Shown here piece by piece: positions 39,701-52,743 of a stretch of 64,000 bases of DNA (positions within the stretch are counted from its first letter, which is position 1; every line of letters starts with the position of its first letter). Source of the stretch: Anagrus nilaparvatae (taxonomy: Eukaryota; Arthropoda; Insecta; Hymenoptera; Mymaridae); NCBI GenBank assembly GCA_022575985.1, contig JAKSXM010000272.1, positions 26,181,501-26,245,500 of the forward strand, given 5' to 3'. The position numbers and the translations under genes were made by a program. The notes below the pieces were generated by a model. The model saw only the letters and a program-made list of their open reading frames with translations. It had not been told where the DNA came from and searched no databases.

Positions 39701-42700
39701 ATTTGTTTTATTGATTTTTCTATTTTTAATAAAACTTTTATTGTTGGGGTGTATGCTATAAAATTCTTTTATTTATAAAAAAATATAAAACTTTTTTAAA
39801 TATTTAAGTTATTAATGCAATTTTATTGATTTTTGTTTTGGAGTTTTTTTTGAGTTCATTACTCTTGTTTTAAGTAAAAGTTTTAAAACTAGGGCAGTGA
39901 AGACAAAAAATTGTTTTTGTGGATTTTGAATGGTACTTTGATAGTTCTCAATTGTTGGAAAAAATGGTTTTTATTGGATAAAAAATTTTGATAGAAATCT
40001 ATTTTGACTTTTAAATATTCTGAATATCATGCGAGGCTTTTGAACCCAATAAAAATTAATATCACGTTCAGTTATGAGTAATTTAAAAAAAATTAAGATT
40101 AACCAATAAAATTGAAACAAATTCAAATTCAACCACCAAAACCTAAATTACTAACACAACTAAACATACACTATTTTAAAATGTCAAACTATTTTCAGAC
40201 AACCAACAGACTAGACACTTAAAACGATACTAAAAATAAAATATTGTACAAAACCATATCCTAGACTAATTAGCATGCAATGTTTATTTATAATAAATAA
40301 AAAAATTTATCTTTTTTTTCTTTCAAAGCTGGCTTAATTCCAGAATGTAAGAAAATATGCAAGATATTATAATATGGTGCAAAGTATTTATTTTATTCTG
40401 GAATTTTAACCCAGACGTCTCATAACATATATTTATAATTGTTATTATGAGTTTTCCACCCGCATGTATTTATAAGTACTGTTGAAAATTTTGTTAAATT
40501 GTGTGTTAAGAGAGGAAAATATTTTTTAGGTATTTTTCTCAGTATTTTTAGTTATAAATGGATGTTGACTAGTTTAGGAAAAATTTTTTAGCGAAAATGT
40601 AGATTTTTATTTAGCAAGTAAAGACACCTGCCTTGTACTTTTTATACTGCCTGCAAACTGTGTAAATTAATTATTCAGTAAGTTAATTGCAAAAAAGAAG
40701 GTTCGCTTACATTATATGGAAAAAAGTTAGGTAAGTAATAATTTACTATAATTTTAGTCAGTAAAATAAAATTCAGAATTTTATTTTATCACAGTCGCTC
40801 AAATTTAATTTGAATTCTAAATATTTTCTGTGACTATATTGGAAAAATCAACTAAAAATAGTCTAAATTAGCCTCGATCTTCCAATACCTAAAATTTAAT
40901 TTCATAATTAAACAATGAAATAAGACAAAAAAAATATTTTAAAAACATCACACACTTCTAGAATAAAATTTCTGCGCGCTAAAATTATTTTATTTACGTC
41001 AATAATAAATTTTTATTAAAAAAAGAACATTCGAATAAATTTTATAAATAAATTTTTTTAGTGTAAATAAACTCATAAATTATGTAAAATATTTAAAAAT
41101 TCTAATAAAGCAAAAAAATAAAAATTTGCATTTTTTTGTTCCTGTGGGTCCTTTTTTTGCATTTTTTGAATTTATTAATAATAAAACAAGATTTGAGATA
41201 TAAAAATAATTAAACGGTTTACCTTCATACGAATAAAATAAATTTTTTTATATATTACCGAATATATTATGAGGAAGTATATTAGCAATTAAGGGTTAAA
41301 ATTTGTATAGAAAAAGTGCAACACGGTATTTTTGGCTCGAAAAATTTTCCTGAAAAATCTCAGGAAAGAATTATACATCAAAACAGTAAGAAAAAGTGTC
41401 AAGAGGGAAATTCCGAGGAGGAGCAGAAATGTTTGGCTGAATATTCTAATTTGGGCACTTAATTTTTTAAAAACAAAAAAGTTAAATATAATGTTCAGGC
41501 TAATATGTAAGATTTTTCTGTAATTATTTGTCTAGAAATATCTATTTAATTAAAAAATTTCTCACGTATCGACCGAACGTTGTAAGTTCAGAATGACTAA
41601 AATATTAAACAACCACAAGCAAACGTAATAATTTATTTACAATAATTATTGCAAGAAATTAAAAAATAATTTTTCAAAATTAAATGAGACCTAATTTTAA
41701 AGAAGTTAATTATCCAACGAAAATCCGAAAAAACCCAATATAAAAAAAAAAACTAAAAAATATTGCTCGAACGAAGCAAAAAAACTTTATTTTGCTCCTG
41801 CATGTATGAAAGGGATCATTGGAATCCCGTGTATTTTCAAATTCTATACACATTTTTTGAGGCATATGAAAGATAAAAATAAAGGAAAATAACAACTGCA
41901 ATTTATCAAGTTCAGCAAGTCACACGATATTATTTTATACGCACATATTACAGACTTGTCAAAGAATTCCTTTTACAAAAAGCGCATTTTTATGGCAAAC
42001 TTTTTCTTTCAAATTTATCAAAATTAAGACAGAGAAAATAACAAAAAAAATTAACGTTTTTGGATAAGTGTAGTATAATAACGGTTTACTGACATTAAAA
42101 AAAATTATCTGATCAGTATGATAGAAAATAATTTAAATTGATTAAATTTTAATTTCATTAAATAATGATTTGAAAATATTTTTTGATTCCTTTATGTCTA
42201 TAATTATATCTTAAAATAAATATGTTTTAACTAGGGGTATGCGGTTATTCGAAAGTCTGACCTGCAAAAATCAAAGAAAAAACACCGAAATTTCGGTTAC
42301 CTAAACCGAGTTTCGGGTAACCGCGCACCCCAAGTTGTAACTGTAACATAAAAATTTGGTGAAATTTTAGTATTCTCGCCCAAAATGTTAAACGAACAAT
42401 ACACCGCTAATGTTCAAGTGAAGGTTAGTGATGAGTCTAAACATCAACCAACTGAACAATTATTCTGAATATGTGCTATTCACTATTCAAAAAAAAATTT
42501 TTTTTGGAAACCGTTCGAAATGGTTGAAAACGTATCGAAAACGTACTTTTAAATAGCTTTGAAACTTCAAAAAAAATTTTTTTTTTTAAATCGTTCAAAA
42601 TGGTTGAAAATGTCTTCGAAATGTCTAGAAAAAGCAGGGAGGAGAGTCAGGTAAACTTTTCTTATCCTTTATAATAAAAATAAATGTTAAAATAATTATT

Positions 42701-45700
42701 TAATAAATTTATAATTATTTAATATTTATATTTTAAAATAAAAAAAATAATAATAATCAAATGACGTAATTATTAATTTATGATACAATAATATAAATAA
42801 ATTAAATGATGAATGAGTTTGAAGGTATAATGAATAAAAAATAAATTAGATCATAAAATACGATTATATATATCGATTTTTATTTTTAATTATTTATTTA
42901 CACTAATAATAAATCGAAGAAGGCTATCGACAAAATTTAAAATTTTATTTTTAACTTTCTAATAATATACTTTCATTATAATCGTCTTATCATATTATCA
43001 AAAATTGAATATACAATATTATCTAGATTCTTATTTAATTAATGATAATAAATAATTTGGCGTGACGAAATTTTTTTACTTCTTGTTTTTTAAAACAAAA
43101 AAAATTTAATTATCAAATTTTTAATATTTGATGTTCTAAAAGTCAATATTAAATTTGATCATCTTTAAAATTTATTTAGTGTACATGGGAGTTATTTACG
43201 ATTAATCATTAAACATCCCAATTACACTGTATAAATTTTAAAGATTACCAGATTAAATATCGAGTTTTAATCTGATGTATAGAAAGGGCTTAATAAACAT
43301 ATGATGGGTCCAATTTTAATTTGTTTTTTGTAATTTTAAACGTTTGACTAAAAACGCAGTTAACAAAATAAAAATATTATAATCTAGGTGTATGGGTGAA
43401 AATTTCTCAAGTGTATGTCAATTTTTTTGGGGGGGGGGGGGTTTCATTCTAAAGCTGCTATATCAAAAAGTTATTGTAACTAGAAAATTATTTTAAAATT
43501 TGGAAAAGACACGTGACCAAATAATAATCTGACCAAAAATTCGGATTTCTCTGGAAAATTTACATAGGGGCACCAATTTTAGTGTCTTTTCGTGTCTTTT
43601 GAACGATTTCTGTGGAAATTACAAAATTTCAAAGTTAAAAGTTGTTATGTTACATTTTTTTAAAACACATTCAAACAAATTAATTTTTATAAAAAATATT
43701 TTAAATTATAACTTTTAATTTGAAATTTTGTCATTTCCACACAAATCGTTTAAAAGACACTAAAATCCAAGCTCTAATCGAGACTAAAATTGGCAGCCAA
43801 TACTTTTCGGTATGTAAATTAAGAAACGAAACAGAATTTAATAAAAGTAGAGTAAGATATAATTTTTCTTGTTAGTGTCCAGAAAGTGCGTGTTTTCTGG
43901 CCAGTGCGCTATTCGAAAAAACGTATTTTCTCGACACTGAGCAAGAAAAATTATGTTTTGTCCTTGGCCACAAAAAAGGATGCCCTAAATTGCAGTTTCC
44001 CATCCTCGGCTTCGCCTCGGACGGTAATTTACGTACGATCTGGGCCATTCTTTATTTTTGCGGCCTAGGATAAAAATATACTATAGTTTTAGTTACTGTG
44101 TTATCATACTTAGTTCGATGAAATAGACGTAGAAATAGATCATCAGGAATACTTTGTTATTGCTTGAAGAACAGCAATGCCAATAATTTTTCAGTGTTTT
44201 ATAAATAACCAAAAGGTTATAATTTTTTATTAATCATTTTTTTGTCAAATAAAAAACCACAAAATAAGAATTACACCCTAGATATAATTTCAATTATTTT
44301 CTTACTCACTAACGCAATTTTTTTTAAATTATAAATTTTTTATTTATATGCAAATATTTTGAGTGATTCATACTAAATATTATAATATTTTGAAATTTAT
44401 GACATAGCAAGATCTCTTTTCAGTAATTAAAATTAAGTCATCTGCAAATTTCATAAAAAATATCTTTATACCCTTAGGATGAATAATTCATAGTCATCCC
44501 TTCGCTTTTTCCCTACTATTTTATACTCGTTGAAGTTATAACTTAACCCTCCTCATAAAAAGTTAAACAATTTTATAGGGTTTTTATTTATGATGGACCT
44601 TGTCATCATCCTTCTCGACCCTTGTAATTTAATTCCTCCCTCACTTTCTAAAAATTTTCAAAAATGTATTTATTTAAATTGACTTTTCATGCCATTTTTA
44701 TAATTATTATGATTAAATTTTTCTGATTATCACAAAATGAATGAAAATATTTTCAAAAATTATTTTTGCATGCAGTTCTTACTCAGTGCATTAATTTTAG
44801 AGATAGCTTAATGTTCAAAAATTTTGTTAAAAAAACCCCTTGGTTGATAAATTTATGTTTAAAAATCTTTTATTCCAATTCACAACTAATTTATAATAAC
44901 TTCAGCACTTACTAGTGATTCAAAAGGGGAAAAAACTATAAAAAATTATTAGACAAAAAAATCAAATAAAATCATGATTATTTAAATCAAATTTTAATTA
45001 AAACAACCCAACACATTAAAAAGGTATATCAAAGCAGCAATTGTATTAATATAATTAAGACATAAACGGACATAAATAATAATTTATTTTTTTTATCAAT
45101 ATTTTTTTATCGTTTAAATAATAATTATGCCTTTATTTTTTCATAATTTATCTTATGTTTTTTCTTTTCTTTGTTATTATTGTTTTAATTTAATTTAGGT
45201 AAATGAATATAATGAAATTTATCGAGAGAAATTTATTATATTTTTTATAAACAAGGAGTATAATTTTATCATAATTAAGATAAAGAGTTAATTAATTAAT
45301 TGTTATTATTCAATTTACATTTACAAAAAGTTTATTCTTGATTAATTAGGCGTCAAATTTTAAGTACCAATTCGCATATTTAATTTTTAGCAAGTTTTTT
45401 GTTCATTCAAAAATTATTAAAATCAAAGAAATTTAAAACATTTTTTAAAATTTTTGAATAGCTAAATAACTGACATTTCTCGATTTCTGGACACTCCTAT
45501 TGTCAGTGTTTTTAGCTTTATAAATTAATATTTAGTAATTATAAAAAAAATTATTGTGAAAATTATATCGGAAAATTAGGCCAAATAATATCATTGTGTA
45601 TCATTGCCTGTTTCAAATTTCTCTTGTAATAACTCAGAAAAAGTAGGGATGCAAAAATTATTTCTAGACAACTCGCTAGACAATAAGAAAATTATAAATT

Positions 45701-48054
45701 TATTTGAGTAAAAAAAGGACATAAATTAGAAAATTTTTTGGCAGATTTTTTGAAAACAAAGATTTTTGCAAAATGGAAGATTCAGTGCCCAATACTGAGA
45801 GTTAATAATGATTCTAATAGGGGGTGTATTGTATACAACCTAGAATGAATCTCGTAAACCGAGAAAGACTTTTAAATATTACAAGATGAGAAAAAATCAA
45901 AAATTATTATTTTTATGCATCAAGTTTTTTTTCTGTAAAACATGTGGATGCCCAAAGAATGTCAACTCGGATGTCAAAATTAAAAAATGATTATCTCAAT
46001 ATGATATTTTCCTTAAATTACTTCTAATATATTATTACAACCCTAAAGTATTTTTTTAACAAAATATTTTTCCTGGAAAAAAAACTTTCAAAAATTCATT
46101 TATTTTATTCTCATACATAAAATCAAATTTTCCTGCATGCTGTAAGAACGAGATTTTTTTCGGATTGATAGAATAGTATAATGTTATAGATATTTGTATC
46201 TCTCAAATTCCTGACAATGAAACTTTTTTAATTACTCATAAAAAAAATTTTGCCAATTTAGTTACTGAATGACAATTATTGCACTGTTAAGTTGTTCAGA
46301 AATTTTTAATAATAATTGGCTTAAAATTTAAACCTAAAAATGTTAGTTTTTTTTATCAACGCCTTTGAAGCCTTAATAAAAGCTTATTTTAGCTACACCA
46401 AATACACTACAATAAATATTCATTATTTTAAAATTGCATAAAACTATCAGATTGAATTTAAATGGACAAAACGTCCCTAAGTTAGCCAACTTCTCGTCGA
46501 GTAATAAATTATTAAAAATTTTTTTTTACACCTAAAATTAATTTTTAAATTTTAAATACGAGTTCTTATAAAAATTTAAAAATATTGAAAATTTTATTAA
46601 TTCAAATCCAATTCCCGTACAAAAAATTTATAAGCTTCTAACAAAATAATCTCTTGAGAAGGTTAATCGATGAAAAAATTATTTTTATTTTGATAATCTT
46701 TTGAAATTTTTTTATAAAAATAAATTTTAATCCTATTATTATTGTAAGTATAGGTATTTTGTATCTTTCATTAAAAATTATTATTATTATTATTATTACC
46801 GCGTAATAAAAATATCACTAAAAATGATAATTTATCTATTTTTTTAAATTTTTGTTACAAGAAATAAAAAAAAAGGTAATAACTGTAAGTAATAAAATTT
46901 TTTTTATTTCAAAAAAAAAAAATTACATCCGTTTTTTTTTTTTAATTTGTGTGCGTGTGTGTCCAAGAAAAACAATAAAAAATAAATGTAATAATAGAAT
47001 AAATATGTAACATTAAAAAACTTTCTCTTTAGAATTTATTTTTCTCATATTACTAATGTTCTATTATTTAGAATCGAAAAGAAATAAGATTAATTGTCAT
47101 TTTTTTTGTAATAAAAATCTTTTTTTTAGCAGCCAGCTGTTTATTATCTCTTTTTTAAAAGAAGCAGGTAAAATAAATAAGTCTCTATAAAAGGTAAAAA
47201 TTGTTTTTTTACGATTACGTAAGAAATATCATTAAGGATTTTCAATTAAAAAGTACCTCATTTTTTTGCCTACATATTTTTTACAGTGTATTTAAAAAGT
47301 AATAACCTGAATTTTTATGATAAAACTTTTATTAATACTTCAATAAAAAAAAAATACAAAAAAAAAACAAAATATTTTAAATAAAATCAATAATTTATAC
47401 TTAAAAATTAATTTTTTTTTATAAGAATACTTAATTATTTACTGAAATTTTAATTTATAATACTATAATTTTTTTTTTTGAATTTAAAAAAGCAATAATT
47501 AATACTTTAAAATACTTATGTCAATTTTAAATAATTTTTTTTGTGTTTTATACTTTATTTAAAAAAAAAGTATAATTTTTTTATTTAATCTAAAAATAAA
47601 ATTTTTAAAATGATTTATTACTTAAAAGTTTGTTAAAAATGCAAAAAATTCAGTATCTTTTTAACAAAATTCTAAAATAATACCTATTTTTTATATTTTT
47701 TATATTTTTATCAGTAAAACTTAAATTTTATCAAGATAAATATTTATTTTTCTATTGAGTAATTCAATTGTAACCTAAAAATTAAATAAAAGTTGAATAA
47801 ACCAAAAATAAAATTAGCAAAATAATATAAAATCAGCTCATTTAAAAAACCTAACCTCTAAATTAATAAAACAAAAATAACAATAAAAACTTACCATTAT
47901 TTACCCTAGTGATTAAAATAATTGCAAAAACAAAAATTGCAATAAAAAATTTATTACAATTATTTCCATGTCTTCGTTTTTTTATGGCCGGTCCAGCATC
48001 AGCATCACCATCAGGAGTAATAAAAACATTAGCAGCAGCCAAGAGCGCAGCCAT
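36717..48054 (-). CDS. tkv: BMP type I receptor Ser/Thr kinase (thickveins), complete
   Basis: Type I receptor for Dpp/BMP ligands; when activated by a type II receptor it phosphorylates Mad. Minus-strand exons: 48054-47895, 38314-37318, 37239-36924 and 36845-36717, phases consistent, 533 aa. Exon 1 gives a hydrophilic N-terminus, then a hydrophobic stretch at about residues 36-49 ([13 protein letters not shown]) acting as signal sequence. Its last G joins TA to make Val before CYCEGHCP. The ectodomain has the Cys pattern GTC, GGYCF, GCLPP and [10 protein letters not shown]. The transmembrane helix is at about 159-186, the GS box SGSGSG at 213-218, the P-loop GKGRYGEVW from 238, HRDIKSRN at 357 and DFGLA at 378. 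Exon 3 has [12 protein letters not shown]; the end is [18 protein letters not shown] and [20 protein letters not shown] fit the BMPR1/Tkv subclass and not Baboon or Saxophone. AATAAA abuts the stop. Intron 1 is 9.6 kb and full of repeats. Confidence 0.95.
40329..40414. mobile_element. short TIR element (MITE-like)
   Basis: The ends CTGGCTTAATTCCAGAAT and ATTCTGGAATTTTAACCCAG form a 20-bp imperfect terminal inverted repeat around about 46 AT-rich bases. No clear target duplication. Confidence 0.45.
42231..42334. mobile_element. 104-bp TIR element with GGGGT..GCGGTTA ends
   Basis: The left end CTAGGGGTATGCGGTTATTC matches the right end read in reverse, CTTGGGGTGCGCGGTTACCC, over about 24 bases. 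The interior carries a nested CCGAAATTTCGG palindrome. The terminus resembles hAT-type MITEs, but no target duplication is clear, so the superfamily is uncertain. Confidence 0.5.
42487..42640. repeat. two-copy direct repeat, about 81-bp period
   Basis: Units starting CAAAAAAAAATTTTTTTTGG and CAAAAAAAATTTTTTTTTTT, each followed by (A)AATCGTTC-like and ATGGTTGAAAA words, lie 81 bases apart in tkv intron 1. The sequence is AT-rich and has diverged. Confidence 0.5.
43130..43278. repeat. foldback element with about 60-bp arms
   Basis: ATCTTTAAAATTTAT pairs exactly with ATAAATTTTAAAGAT. The flanking AGTGTACATGGGA pairs with TCCCAATTACACT, and weaker pairing extends outward. The loop is about 20 bases. 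Confidence 0.5.
43429..43441 (+). repeat. 13-base G run
   Basis: Thirteen consecutive Gs after a T run, striking in such AT-rich DNA. It may also be a point of assembly or sequencing error. A similar G-rich tract is at about 26902-26914. Confidence 0.7.
43571..43795. repeat. foldback element with about 80-bp arms
   Basis: The left arm (CCAATTTTAGTGTCTTTTCG, ACGATTTCTGTGGAAATTAC, AAATTTCAAAGTTAAAAGTT) pairs with the right arm (AACTTTTAATTTGAAATTTT, ATTTCCACACAAATCGT, GACTAAAATTGG). The right arm has a short internal duplication of GACACTAAAA / GAGACTAAAA. It lies just upstream of double-hairpin copy 3. Confidence 0.6.
43862..44072. repeat. double-hairpin repeat, copy 3 (reverse orientation)
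   Basis: Reverse orientation relative to copies 1, 2 and 4. Hairpin B comes first (43862-43951), then hairpin A (about 43951-44072) with the apex GGCTTCGCC and flanks CATCCTCGGCTTCGCCTCGG. It sits in intron 1 of tkv. Confidence 0.75.
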
Positions 48055-48480
48055 TTTCTACGCACTCTTGGCTTTCTTTCTTTTCCTCCACCTTTATATT
48101 TTTTTTATTTTATTATTTTTCGAGTCCACAAGCACTGATTTTTCTTTTATCTTTCAATTATCTTATCTCTTCGTATACTATTTGATAAGATCTTGTTTTT
48201 GTAATTTATAAATACACTAATTAAAAGTCAAATTTACATTAAAAAAAATTCACAATAATACTTTGCATTTAAGCAAAATAAATTATGTAAAAAAATTTTT
48301 TTTCTTTTGGCGAATGTTTGTCTGTCAGCGTGCGATCTTCTTGTGTATGTTTATCCTCTCGACGTCGTCGTATTCGTCGTTTTTACCATCACAGCGCGCG
48401 CATATTCTGCACCAAGAGCACTATGTTTGCCAAGGAGATGAGAGATGTATACACAGATTCACTTTTGATAATATAAGAAC
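48055..48480 (-). promoter_or_regulatory. candidate tkv 5' UTR and promoter
   Basis: Immediately upstream of the tkv start codon (context AAAATGG). The stretch 48310-48450 is the GC-richest nearby, with TCGACGTCGTCG, GCGCGCGCAT and GTCAGCGTGCG. It probably holds the transcription start or 5' UTR of the transcript using this first exon. Further GC-richer patches at 48690-48725 and 49090-49210 could be part of it. Confidence 0.4.
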
Positions 48481-51473
48481 GAGAGGAAAACAATAACAAA
48501 AAAAAAATTATTTAATTGTACATTTTTTTAAATTTACATTCTGCATTGCATTAATAAGACACTTTATTTACTTCCTACAATTAATTATGCACTTATTTTT
48601 ATAATTCTTAGAACACTAGAAGATTTTTTACAATAATAATTAAAAAAACACAACTATTGAGATTTACTCGCGTGTGTTTTATTTCGGAGTCTTTGGGTGT
48701 CCCTCGTTTCCGGTCTTCTTAGTATATACTATAGTAGATAAGCACACACAGAGAAGACTCCAAAAAAGATTAACATAACACTGAAACACAATATTCTCTT
48801 TTATTTTTTATTTTATTTACTTACACATTCTCACAATAAAACTTATGCACAATTATTTAACACTCATAAATTTATATAACAAATTTAAACATTTTTTTTT
48901 TAGGTTAGAAATGTTTAAAAAACAAAAATTTCTACTTTAAGAATGTATAAATGTTTTACAAGAAATGGCAAAAAATTAAAATAATTTTTTTTTTATAGAA
49001 ACACAAATAGCGAATATTATTAAAAAAAAAAACAGAATAAGATAAAAAGAGAAGAAAAACAAAAGAGATAGAGATAAAAAAAGGAACGAGAGCTGGTTTC
49101 TGCTCTCAAGTCCGTTTAATACGAACGTTCCTTACACTTCGCAATGTATTTGTATACTGCGGTTTACTTGTATTCTGCTTGCGTTGCTGGCCGTTTACTC
49201 CGCCACCTCCTTTTTATTTTTATTCTTATTCGACTCCGATTTAGTTTCTTTCTTTCTCTCTCATGTTATTATTATTATATTTTTTTTATTTCTTTTAAAA
49301 AAGACACCCTGAATATTTATATTCTTCGGTCTTTTAAATGTGCGTGTGTTTAATTATAATATAAAATCTCAAATACTGCTCACATGCACATATAAGCAAA
49401 AAATTAGGAAACGCATTGAACAAGTGGACAGTTAAATAAAAAAGATAGAAAATGAATTATAGTAGAGGGCGTAACTATTTCTGTGATTCCCCGTCCTTTG
49501 CTATTTTATATCTTTTGCAATACTATTTAATTTATAATAATAATTATAATAAAAATATGCCAATAATTTACGCATGGTAGCAACGTGTTATTGTTTTTGT
49601 TATATATTGTTTTTATTTTTAATTTATATAAATGAATTTGTATAAGTTAGTTTATGAATTATCAATTATTTTCAATAATTATTCATAATAATTTAAACGC
49701 ATATTCGGTAGATTATAATTACATAATTATTTAATTATTTAAATTTTGAACTAGCAGTAATTTTACAAAATTTATTTTTAGCATTTTAGTCAAATAAAAA
49801 TCGTTGAAAATTTTTTTAATTTGCAGGCGAGCTTTTGTAATTTATTTTCTTTTCCCTTTGGCCTTTTGGTTATCATTTTGGGATGGGAAGGGCGGGTTTC
49901 AGAATATTATTATAGCTGTTTGATTATAAAAAGTTATGTAATAATTTAATTGCATTATTTAATTTCTAAAATTATGTAATTTCTAAGTCTTTACTATGCG
50001 TCGATATATTTTAGTAACTTCTGGCTAAAAATCCAATTTTATTTTTACACCTTTTTAGTAAATCGTTGAATCAAAAGTTCTTTTTGCAAAAAACTTTGTT
50101 TTTAATAATATCGAACGCATTTTTCATATTTTTCAAAAAATTAATAATTTTTTACAAGTATTATAGAATAAAATTAGATTGTATAGAAAGACCCTACATA
50201 GTTATCATTTTGAAAAGCAATTTTTAGGACGCGCGAGTTTCAAGATAATTATTAAATTTTTGGAAAATATGAGAAAAGCGCTCAAAGTCGCTGAGTCGGA
50301 AAGTTTTCTGTCTGAAAAAATTTCAATTCAACGATTTCCTGCCAAAAAAGGGGGAAAAGAAAATATACTGACATTTAAAGTATTATATGAATAGAAATAC
50401 CCTTTTGGACTAATTTCTCTTTCGGTAGTTCAAGGTTTATATTCACCACTGATTAGAAAAAATGGATTTTAGTTTACTCAAATTTCAATAATAATATGAA
50501 ACATATATAGTCGGATATTTGAAAAATAAGGTGTTGTAGGAAACTGTTTTCGTTCATTTCTCAAAAAATAAGAACAAATCTAGAAAATATTTGTATTAAA
50601 TTCCAATAAATTTTTCTCCGTGTATGTAATAAAATTTGATTTAAAATTTTTTTATAATTTTAATTCAAAGAAATGACAGAAAAATTTATGCCTAATTATA
50701 CTAGCAAAATAAAAAATCAGGTGAAAATTAGTGTTAATTTTTATTTTTAACCTGCTTATTCTAGAACATAAATAACAGGTATACGAGTTTCTATATAAAA
50801 GAAGTTCTTAGGATTTAAAAAAAAAAATCTTAACAAAAAGTTTTTTGAAAATAAGTTTCTAAAAAAAAATTTTTTTATTTATTATTTTTTTATACAAAAT
50901 TTTTTATTGTTGTAATTTAACAAAAAGAAATTCGTTAAGTTAGAATAATAATAGTTTAAAGTAAAATTTATATTTTTTTTATATAGAAAAAGGAATATTA
51001 TTTTATTGTAATGACAAAATCAAAACCCATAAAAAAATACGTGCTTTGAATAATACTTCATGATAATTCTAAAAGGTATATTATTCAGAATTTTATTTTA
51101 TTTTATTTTTTTGGGTTTCTATTTGTCAACATTTATTTCTATTGTGTATCATGGTTTTTAATTTTTATACATTAGGGGAGAGTAGTACAATAATGGTACA
51201 TCTGATGTAAAATTGTAAAAATTATAAAAAGACCATATTGCACATAAATCTAACATGTCGGATAACATGTAATCAAACATCATTAACGTTGACCAGAGTG
51301 AAAATAATTTTCTTCCCATTCAAAATTTACAGTTTTTTATTACTAAGCGGGTAATTTGTCGGTTTCTTCATAACTATTTTTTAAATAATTCATTCTCGCA
51401 AGTAAATTGAAATTTAAGACCTTTAATTATAAGTGAGAATATAATTTTTGGATTATAAAAGCAGATATGGTCC

Positions 51474-51530
51474 TAGCTCTGTGGATTGCGTTGTTGCTCC
51501 ATAATCGCGGTGCCCACGGTTCGATCCCCT
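51474..51530 (+). other. tRNA-like segment with A- and B-box words (pseudo-tRNA or SINE head)
   Basis: TAGCTCTGTGGATTG resembles a Pol III A box. GGTTCGATCCC, 33 bases later, matches the B-box consensus, with a partial T-stem (CACGG/CCCTG). The D and acceptor stems do not close, and an oligo-A tract with gaps follows. This is a decayed tRNA or the head of a tRNA-derived SINE, not a working tRNA gene. Confidence 0.4.
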
Positions 51531-52743
51531 GTTATAAACGAATTTTTTTCTCAAGAAAAAAAAACATTCAGTTATAGTATTTTTTCTATTTCCGACTCAG
51601 GATCTTGTTTTTGAGAAGATCTTCATTAAAGAAGAACTAGAAACTATCAAGGAAATAAGAACCGATATTCTGAATAGGACCCTGCACAAATCTTATGAAA
51701 ATAATTGGATCCCGGTAAAATTCCCTAAAAATTTAGTATAATATTCCTAACGTAATTGCCCAGAAATGATAACTATCTCCAAAATGGGGTAATTTTATAT
51801 ACTCACACTTTGAGTGACCAGATTTGACACATTGGGGTTTATTAGGTCTCCGATCAACAATTTTTGTGAGTTTTAAAGAAAAAATTCGCTGATAACGAAT
51901 TTCGGGAATGTTTTTATGAAAAATTAATATTTTACTTTTAAATGATCGAAAACTACTCCTAAAAGGGGTGTTTTTGTTCATAATATCAATTTCATGTTTC
52001 TAAGCGCAAGAAATTATTTAACTAAAGCAAGAAAAATTTTCCGGTTTAATTTCAAAACGATTACAAAAAAATTGTGTCAAAAAAAGTAGCACTAGTACAT
52101 TTTGACCAATAAAACCCGCACAGCGCAGCAGCCGGGAAATACGTATTTTTGGGCCACTATGAAGAATAAAACTTTTTTGTTTAATACTTGCAAATATTTT
52201 TCATAATAAGATTTTAACATAACATTTAAATTATTCTATTCACTTCTATTAAAAAATGTATTTCATGCGCTGAAAAATATTTGAAAAAATTTTATAAATA
52301 TATAGATTAAATGGTAAGATATAAAAAAATGATAACACATTTATTCTCTTATCATTGAAAAACTAATAATAAATACATATATATAATTATATATATAGTA
52401 TATATATATAAATTATAATATAAAGTATCAATGAATTTTATATCGCGCATTTAAACGTAGTTAAAAATTATGACATACATTTTTTAATTATATAATTTTA
52501 TAAGCACAAAGTATATATATTAGCCTTGAAGTTAAATTTTATAATTTTGTTTAGTATTCATGAAAAATCTAACTGTGCAAACTTCAAAGCTCTAAACAAT
52601 TTATCTAATTAGACCAGTTTATAATTTGTTTATAGACTTATGGAAGAATTTTAGGGTCCAAAAAAGCTTATTATATAAGCTAAATTTGTCTAAATCTCTT
52701 TTTTTTTGGTGAATTCCCAAGTTAAGCTCAACTCAAGGGACTT

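Larger units (their letters stand above)
38315..47894 (-). other. tkv intron 1
   Basis: 9.6-kb phase-1 intron between the signal-sequence exon and the ectodomain/kinase exon. It is rich in small inverted repeats (40329-40414, 42231-42334, 43130-43278, 43571-43795), one double-hairpin repeat (43862-44072), a two-copy direct repeat (42487-42640) and a 13-G run. No additional exon was recognised. Confidence 0.65.

Noticed and set aside
43886..44068. 60-codon plus frame in tkv intron 1
   Set aside because: Falls within double-hairpin copy 3; a repeat artefact.
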